DNA from: Cyanobacteria bacterium UBA8803 | GTDB lineage: Bacteria > Cyanobacteriota > Cyanobacteriia > Cyanobacteriales > Coleofasciculaceae | Direction of reading: 5' to 3' | Length of the DNA stretch: 10,362 nt | Assembly: GCA_003505715.1 (NCBI GenBank) | Contig: DNXU01000519.1 | Span: 790 to 11,151 of the forward strand | In this document: piece by piece, positions 6,307 through 10,362 of the stretch | Layout: every line of letters starts with the position of its first letter | Position numbering within the stretch: position 1 is the first letter of the stretch | Notes under the pieces: model-generated | The model's database searches: none | What the model was told of the DNA's origin: nothing | Seen by the model: only the letters and a program-made list of their open reading frames with translations | Position numbers and translations under genes: made by a program

Positions 6307-7938
6307 TTTAGGAAGGGGTTCAAGGGGTTCAAACACGGGACAGTACCCCTCTGGTGTCACTTTAAAGGTATATAGGGGAGACGCTGGATTCCAGCAGCGC
6401 TGACCTCGTTGGTGACGGCAGTTGGCACAGCAGTCGATGTTCGCTGGCATCTTGAAATTACTGCTCTGGCTGAGTAGTTCCCGTTGGGACAAACCTCGCA
6501 GTACTAGTTCTTCACCTTGCCATCGCGCTTCTACTAAACCTGTATCGGCAAAGTTGTGCCAGCGAGGATCGGCAGCGATCGCCTCCGGCAGAGTTATGGT
6601 GACGACGGTGCCAAACTCGGTTAGTTCACCTTCGTAGTTTGTCTCTGTTGGTGGTGCAGGTTGTATAAAGGTCTCGCCAATTGGCAATTCTACTAAGGTG
6701 CCTGCTGATGGACAGTGGATGTGGTAGCGATTTTGTAACTCCTCTAAGCCAGTTAGGTCAGCCAAATAGGTTTGAGAACCATGGAAAAAAACGATATGTT
6801 GAGGACGAAGATTGTGAATCAACTGAGTGGTTCCCAAACAATCGCTATGTTCGGTAAGCAGGTAGGTTTCAACACCACTCACACCAAAGTCATTAGTTTC
6901 TAAAGGATATCTGAGCCGTTCTGGTCGCAAGACTACCCAAGGCCCAGAGTCAGGCTGGCAATACATTCTTAAGTCAACGGTTTCGTCGGTTAGCACAATA
7001 CAGGGAGACTGACCGACAATACCTCGCTGCTGCTCATCTAAGCGTCGCACTCGAGGGCGTACCCGCTCATCCCAAAACAAGGGTTGATGGCGGGCAAAGT
7101 TTTGTACAGAGGTGGGGAAGTGCGAGAGGAGGTCTAAATAAGCGTTACACCCTCCGGCAACGGTGCCATCGACCCAAATATCCAGGTTACGGCCAGTGAA
7201 CTGGTGATGGCTGCGCAGAAGCATGAGGATCTCTTGACCGAGACCCAAAGTCGGCACGGGTAGGAGAACCGAGTAATTAGCGGCAATTGCTTGATCGATC
7301 CTTTCCACTAGTTGATTTTCTTGTTGCCGTCGATGAGGATGCCTTGCTGTGCCGTAACTGCCTTCAACGATCAGCACATCTGGCTGCGTACCTCTTAAGG
7401 CTTCAACTGATAATCCCTCCACCAGCCGAGAGTTAGAGAGAAAAAAGTCACCCGTATAAAACAGCCGATATGTGCGGCTGGGAGCGGTGTAAGTTAGCAA
7501 AAAAGCAGCGGCTCCAGGTAGGTGGCCAGCGGGAAATAATTGGACGCTCAGTCCCTCACAGAATTCTATAGGCGATCGCCAAGGTAATGCCTGACAGAAG
7601 GGGGTAATTTCCTCACCCACTAGATCTGGCCAGTTAAGAGGCAATAGTTGAGTTGTGACTTCGCTGGCATAGATCGGCAGCTTTGGGAAAGCCTGGTGGA
7701 GAGCTAGTAACCCCTGAGCGTGATCTGTATGGGCATGGCTGCACAGTACCAAATCTGCTGGGGGATTCGTCTGGGCTTTTAGGGGCGAAATGTCTTGTAA
7801 CCCACAATCGAGAAGGATGTGGTGTGGGCCCATTTTTACTAGCAAACAAACCCCTTCGGCATCCTGACCAACACCATAGGGGAAACAGGCTAGTCGCTCA
7901 TCCTCGGTAGAGAATGCTGCTGGGCGTTGATTGCTCAT
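6295..7938 (-). CDS. MBL-fold hydrolase with beta-CASP-type motifs and a C-terminal cysteine cluster
   Basis: The protein is 547 residues. The N-terminal metallo-beta-lactamase domain shows the metal site motif HAHTDH (68-73), H139 in PAGHLPGA, D164 in YTGDF and E192 in VEGSYG. Further on, TEHSD (H364) and FFHGS (H386) fit motifs of the beta-CASP branch, whose members include RNA-processing nucleases such as the CPSF-73/Ysh1 and archaeal/bacterial MBL exonuclease groups. Nuclease activity is therefore inferred, not shown. The C-terminal extension (about 430-547) carries Cys503, 504, 507, 516 and 533 (CCANC, RCWNP, GYCPVF), which could bind zinc or an Fe-S cluster. No signal peptide is seen. 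The ATG lacks a Shine-Dalgarno sequence and overlaps the stop of a 12-residue upstream frame (ATGA). The last codons (MRE, stop) lie inside the neighbouring repeat cluster. Confidence 0.88.
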   Translation of the reverse strand: MSNQRPAAFSTEDERLACFPYGVGQDAEGVCLLVKMGPHHILLDCGLQDISPLKAQTNPPADLVLCSHAHTDHAQGLLALHQAFPKLPIYASEVTTQLLPLNWPDLVGEEITPFCQALPWRSPIEFCEGLSVQLFPAGHLPGAAAFLLTYTAPSRTYRLFYTGDFFLSNSRLVEGLSVEALRGTQPDVLIVEGSYGTARHPHRRQQENQLVERIDQAIAANYSVLLPVPTLGLGQEILMLLRSHHQFTGRNLDIWVDGTVAGGCNAYLDLLSHFPTSVQNFARHQPLFWDERVRPRVRRLDEQQRGIVGQSPCIVLTDETVDLRMYCQPDSGPWVVLRPERLRYPLETNDFGVSGVETYLLTEHSDCLGTTQLIHNLRPQHIVFFHGSQTYLADLTGLEELQNRYHIHCPSAGTLVELPIGETFIQPAPPTETNYEGELTEFGTVVTITLPEAIAADPRWHNFADTGLVEARWQGEELVLRGLSQRELLSQSSNFKMPANIDCCANCRHQRGQRCWNPASPLYTFKVTPEGYCPVFEPLEPLPKMRE

Positions 7939-7958
7939 GAGCTGTTAGAAATTAGCGA

Positions 7959-8026
7959 ACACCAGTTAGCCATCAGCAATCGCTCTCTGGTGTGGAGTTC
8001 CTCCGAAGAAACTTGCAGGCTGCAAG
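7959..8026 (-). promoter_or_regulatory. inverted repeats in the upstream region of the hydrolase gene
   Basis: ACACCAG (7959-7965) pairs with CTGGTGT (7987-7993) around a 21-nt loop, and CTTGCAG-G-CTGCAAG (8012-8026) is a perfect 15-bp palindrome with a single central base. Both lie 20-90 bp before the hydrolase start. The first could form a leader hairpin; the second has the compact symmetry of a dimeric regulator site. No regulator can be named. Confidence 0.35.
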
Positions 8027-8113
8027 CATATTCATTAGCTCTGGGTTAGCGTTCTGCGACTGGGCATCAAGTAGTTTTTAAGCTAGAGATATTTGTTGCT
8101 TGAGAGCTGACAG

Positions 8114-8137
8114 CTGAGCTAAATTAATTTAGCTCAG
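8114..8137. terminator. 24-bp perfect palindrome overlapping the stop codon of the small NdhP-like gene
   Basis: CTGAGCTAAATT (8114-8125) is exactly complementary to AATTTAGCTCAG (8126-8137). As RNA it would form a 10-bp stem with a TTAA loop. The TGA stop of the minus-strand 40-residue gene (8134-8136) lies inside the first transcribed arm. No T-run follows on either strand, so it is not a classical intrinsic terminator. A role as 3'-end stabiliser or weak terminator is inferred from position. Confidence 0.5.
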
Positions 8138-8256
8138 TGAGCAGAACCATTACCGTGATAGTTATCTGAATCATAAAATCCATTCTTCGTGCCAAAAATA
8201 AGGCATGACACGGTAAAAACAATTGTCAAGACTACTAAAATTAGTTTGATATCCAT
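8134..8256 (-). CDS. ndhP: 40-residue single-span membrane protein, probably NDH-1 subunit NdhP
   Basis: The minus strand encodes ATG-led MDIKLILVVLTIVFTVSC followed by LIFGTKNGFYDSDNYHG and NGSAH, then TGA. Residues 4-22 form one hydrophobic membrane helix; the remaining 18 residues are polar and aromatic with a striking NGFYDSDNYHGNGSAH tail. The size and the tail match my memory of the small cyanobacterial NDH-1 subunit NdhP, which stabilises the photosynthetic NAD(P)H dehydrogenase-like complex in thylakoids and supports cyclic electron flow. This identity was not checked. The gene is easily missed because of its length. There is only a weak AAGA-type ribosome binding site. A perfect palindrome overlaps the stop codon. 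It stands alone between the hydrolase and the small plus-strand gene. Confidence 0.75.
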   Translation of the reverse strand: MDIKLILVVLTIVFTVSCLIFGTKNGFYDSDNYHGNGSAH

Positions 8257-8752
8257 CTATCTTGAAATTGGTAACTAGGGAATAGATTTGATCTTAGTAC
8301 GTGTTAGCCTCTTTTTAAAGCTTGGTATTACTTAACCCGATGCTCTTCCACGGAAATGGGTTAACAACACCCAACCGTTTTGCTCAGCCATCCCCATAAT
8401 TTATTTGATTTGATTGATTTTACCACAAAATTTCTACTCTAGAGTTTAATGATTCCCTCCTGACCTACTTGTTAGCGCTTTTTCCCTTGTTAATTCTACC
8501 ATCTTGTCCCCCTCGCTCTGTTGCATTCCTCTGGGTTTTTCCCAAACAGTTGCTTGAGGGGGAATTTGCCACGATCGCTTTTGGCTGGTGTGAGATAACC
8601 TTAAAGGCGGAACTTGAGCGTTTAGCCCTCCACCGCTGGTTTAGTAAAATGGCAGCAGAAACCTGCCGATAGATTGAACGTCTTAGATGAAATGAGATGG
8701 TGATTACCAATATTCCTTTAAGAATGAACAGTGAGATTGAGGAGTGCCTGTT
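8257..8752. other. 496-bp intergenic region, mostly unassigned
   Basis: The left end carries the upstream region of the NdhP-like gene, and the right end the ribosome binding site of the next small gene. TTAACCC (8332-8338) and GGGTTAA (8358-8364) form a 7-bp inverted repeat with a 19-nt loop. A plus-strand frame open from 8418 to 8672 lacks any ATG near its start or a Shine-Dalgarno sequence. A 21-codon minus-strand frame (MGMAEQNGWVLL..., about 8332-8397) also lacks a ribosome binding site. I assign no gene here. Confidence 0.4.
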
Positions 8753-8893
8753 ATGTTCAAACGACTTTTCCAAGCCGCCACCATTACTTTCTTGCTCAAC
8801 CTTCTAGCCTACATGAGTCTGCCGGATGAAAATCATCAAGGCTCCCTATCGTCCTCAGTAGACGCACCCAACCTTATGGTTAGCTGGCGGTAG
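8753..8893 (+). CDS. 46-residue membrane or exported small protein, unknown
   Basis: GAGGAG (8739-8744) stands 8 nt before an ATG that opens a 46-codon frame ending in TAG at 8891-8893. The N-terminus is basic (MFKR), followed by a hydrophobic stretch at residues 8-22 (AATITFLLNLLAYMS), and then a polar tail (PDENHQGSLSSSVDAPN...SWR). This could be a short membrane anchor or an uncleaved signal sequence. The strong ribosome binding site, positive-inside N-terminus and sensible composition support a real small gene. I do not recognise the family. It converges on the secreted TPR gene, with a structured spacer between them. Confidence 0.6.
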   Translation: MFKRLFQAATITFLLNLLAYMSLPDENHQGSLSSSVDAPNLMVSWR

Positions 8894-8906
8894 TGTCTTC
8901 CTTTTA

Positions 8907-8989
8907 AGATTAACTACTCTGAGCAAAGGCTCACAACCACATAATAAAAATATTTGGGATCTCTCCGAGCTGTGGTTATAAGTTAATCT
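8907..8989. other. candidate three-way-junction structure between convergent genes
   Basis: AGATTAACT (8907-8915) pairs perfectly with AGTTAATCT (8981-8989), closing an 83-nt segment. Inside are GAGC/GCTC (8921-8924 with 8929-8932, AAAG loop) and AACCACA/TGTGGTT (8935-8941 with 8971-8977). All three stems are nested compatibly. The element begins 13 bp after the stop codon of the 46-residue gene. It may act at 3' ends of either convergent transcript; no T-run follows. No known RNA family is recognised. Confidence 0.4.
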
Positions 8990-9056
8990 AATAGCTAGTA
9001 ATTGGTAATCGGTAACTGGCAATTGGTAATTAGTCAGCAATTCCTAGCCGATTACC
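8990..9056. repeat. ATTGGTAAT-type short repeats with flanking inverted copy
   Basis: ATTGGTAAT occurs at 9001-9009 and 9022-9030 with degenerate copies between (CGGTAACTGGCA). GGTAATCGG (9004-9012) is the exact complement of CCGATTACC (9048-9056). This is the degenerate short-repeat style typical of filamentous cyanobacterial spacers. The frames it opens on the minus strand (NYQLPVTDYQL-like) are repeat artefacts. Confidence 0.6.
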
Positions 9057-9112
9057 TATCACCCATGTCCATGTAACACAAGATACATTTTACCACTCTC
9101 CTGATTTTCAGA

Positions 9113-10234
9113 TTAGGATTTATTCAATTGCCGCAGCAAGGATTCAGCTTTCCGCACGCCTTCTTCGTTACTCTGACGCCGATAGAGGTCACGCGCTTTT
9201 TCAATGGCCGCGATCGCTTCGGGAATGCGATCGCGGCCTTTTAAGGCTAAGCCTAGATTGTAGAAAGCTTGCGGGTCTTGAGGAGATAGTTCAGTGAGGT
9301 GTCGGTAAGCCACAATCGCTTCAATGTAATTCTCCTGAGAGAGCAGAATTTCGCCAATTGCCTTCTGAGCCTCTACAGAATTCGGTTGTAAAGAAACAGC
9401 TCGTTGAAACGCTTGCAGGGCACCCGACAAATCCTTTTGAGAGTATAGGAGTTTGCCGATCTGGAGATAGACTTGATCGCTGTTAGGGTCTAAGCGTGCT
9501 GCCGTCTCAAAAGCATCAAGAGCAGCTGTTTTATTCCCCTGACTCAGCAAAGCCATTCCTAACCTGATTTGCACCCGACCTTCTCGAGGAGCTAAGGCAG
9601 CAGCTTGTTGCAGTGCCTTAACTGCTTCTTGGGGACGCCCTTGGTCTAACAACACCGACCCGATTAACTCATAGACTTGGGCATTTCTAGGTTGGAGGTT
9701 AAGGACTTGGCGATAGGCATCGATTGCCCCATCATAATCTTTCTGACGCAGCAGTACAGCTCCCAAACCATAATAGTTATTGACATTATTGCCATTGAGC
9801 TGAATAGCGCGGCGATAGGCTGCCGCAGCACCGTTATTATCTCCAGAATTGGCTAGGCTGTAGCCCAAAGCATACTGAAAATCAGCATTGTTGGGGTCAA
9901 GAGCGATCGCTTTTTGATAGGATTTGGCCGCATCTTGGAAGTTCCCCTGACGCGCCTGTAGGTAGCCGATGCCGGAAAAAATCCTTGGGTTTTGCCCATC
10001 TAGGCGAGCAGCTTGTTGATAAGTCGCCAGTGCCCCACCATAATCACCAGCATTAACCAAGTCTCTGCCCCGACGGAGCAGTTCATTGAGCTGTTCGTTA
10101 GATTGTCGCTGGCTCAATAGCAGAGGCTGCTCTGCTAGGGCTGCTGGTGGCAGGGTGGGGGAAAGCCCAGTTAACAACAAGCTACTTACTAGAAACGCGG
10201 TCTGCTTTAGCACGGTCAATTTTCTCGCCTTCAC
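9113..10234 (-). CDS. secreted or periplasmic tetratricopeptide repeat protein
   Basis: The 373-residue protein starts with a signal peptide: basic MKARK, a hydrophobic core (about 11-24) and a likely cleavage after Ala34 (AALA-EQ). From about residue 46 to 356 it consists almost entirely of nine 34-residue TPR units in exact register (boundaries near 82, 116, 150, 184, 218, 252, 286 and 320). Each has the canonical small/large pattern, for example GYLQARQGNFQDAAKSYQKA and ALDPNN. The array would form a superhelical protein-binding scaffold in the periplasm or thylakoid lumen. No enzymatic domain is attached and the partner is unknown. The start is GTG, chosen because it precedes a complete signal peptide; there is no Shine-Dalgarno sequence and no in-frame ATG nearby. 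It contains three HIP1 sites. Confidence 0.9.
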   Translation of the reverse strand: MKARKLTVLKQTAFLVSSLLLTGLSPTLPPAALAEQPLLLSQRQSNEQLNELLRRGRDLVNAGDYGGALATYQQAARLDGQNPRIFSGIGYLQARQGNFQDAAKSYQKAIALDPNNADFQYALGYSLANSGDNNGAAAAYRRAIQLNGNNVNNYYGLGAVLLRQKDYDGAIDAYRQVLNLQPRNAQVYELIGSVLLDQGRPQEAVKALQQAAALAPREGRVQIRLGMALLSQGNKTAALDAFETAARLDPNSDQVYLQIGKLLYSQKDLSGALQAFQRAVSLQPNSVEAQKAIGEILLSQENYIEAIVAYRHLTELSPQDPQAFYNLGLALKGRDRIPEAIAAIEKARDLYRRQSNEEGVRKAESLLRQLNKS

Positions 10235-10362
10235 TTAGTCAATGCAATTTTTCAGAGTTACGTTGGCTAACAGCCTTAATCAGGAACAGATTGTCTGACC
10301 CTAATGGCACTGATAGTTGCCAGTTTTTGATCGGAAATTTAAACAAATAATGATTCTAACAG
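10235..10362 (-). promoter_or_regulatory. upstream region of the secreted TPR gene
   Basis: These 128 bp upstream of the GTG start contain only short inverted repeats, such as GGCT-AACA-AGCC-like around 10265-10275 and GGCA/TGCC around 10305-10322. No clear promoter hexamers or ribosome binding site could be assigned. A plus-strand frame across this segment is the shadow of the TPR gene's N-terminal region. Confidence 0.3.

Noticed and set aside
8465..8773. 102-codon minus-strand frame
   Set aside because: It is antisense to the better-supported 46-residue gene and has no ribosome binding site; the composition is Ser/Arg/Lys-rich, as in random frames.
8855..9040. Minus-strand frame with NYQLPVTDYQLLA
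   Set aside because: It is the translation of ATTGGTAAT-type intergenic repeats, a familiar spurious-ORF signature in cyanobacteria.

Overview
The window looks like chromosomal DNA of a cyanobacterium, probably a filamentous or complex-genome type. The evidence is eight copies of the HIP1 octamer GCGATCGC (starting near 852, 3793, 4588, 6575, 7572, 9210, 9227 and 9903), several small proteins of cyanobacteria-restricted type, a class II fructose-bisphosphate aldolase of the cyanobacterial form, and long spacers carrying pyrimidine-rich and ATTGGTAAT-type repeats. The genus cannot be fixed from the sequence alone.

Layout. A TPR-containing cyanobacterial protein (59-1198, +) converges on a small Ala/Pro-rich protein (1223-1621, -). 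About 725 bp of non-coding DNA follows, with a run of hairpins at 1877-1992. Then come class II aldolase (2347-3426, -) with a clear terminator and a strong ribosome binding site, tRNA-Lys(UUU) (3591-3662, -) and an aldose-1-epimerase-like protein (3732-4601, -). A divergent spacer leads to a 69-residue protein (4900-5109, +) whose start codon lies in a long inverted repeat. A further 650 bp spacer precedes a DUF6679-like protein (5765-6076, +). It converges on a metallo-beta-lactamase/beta-CASP-type hydrolase (6295-7938, -), and a purine/pyrimidine repeat cluster fills the gap from stop codon to stop codon. Next are two tiny genes: a 40-residue single-span protein that resembles NDH-1 subunit NdhP (8134-8256, -) and a 46-residue membrane or exported protein (8753-8893, +). 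The window closes with a secreted nine-repeat TPR protein (9113-10234, -).

Functional picture. The recognisable genes are housekeeping: Calvin cycle/glycolysis (aldolase), hexose anomer interconversion (epimerase), tRNA-Lys, a probable nucleic-acid-type hydrolase, and possibly a small thylakoid NDH-1 subunit. Genes are mostly single transcription units with wide spacers, and no operon longer than one gene is evident. I see no mobile element, CRISPR array, phage or defence system.

The most unusual material is in the spacers: the start-codon hairpin at 4845-4915, the hairpin run at 1877-1992, a possible three-way junction at 8907-8989, competing pairings at 5204-5322, and the repeat cluster that supplies the last codons of the hydrolase. 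All structural claims rest on arm complementarity read by eye; no folding energies or homology searches were run.
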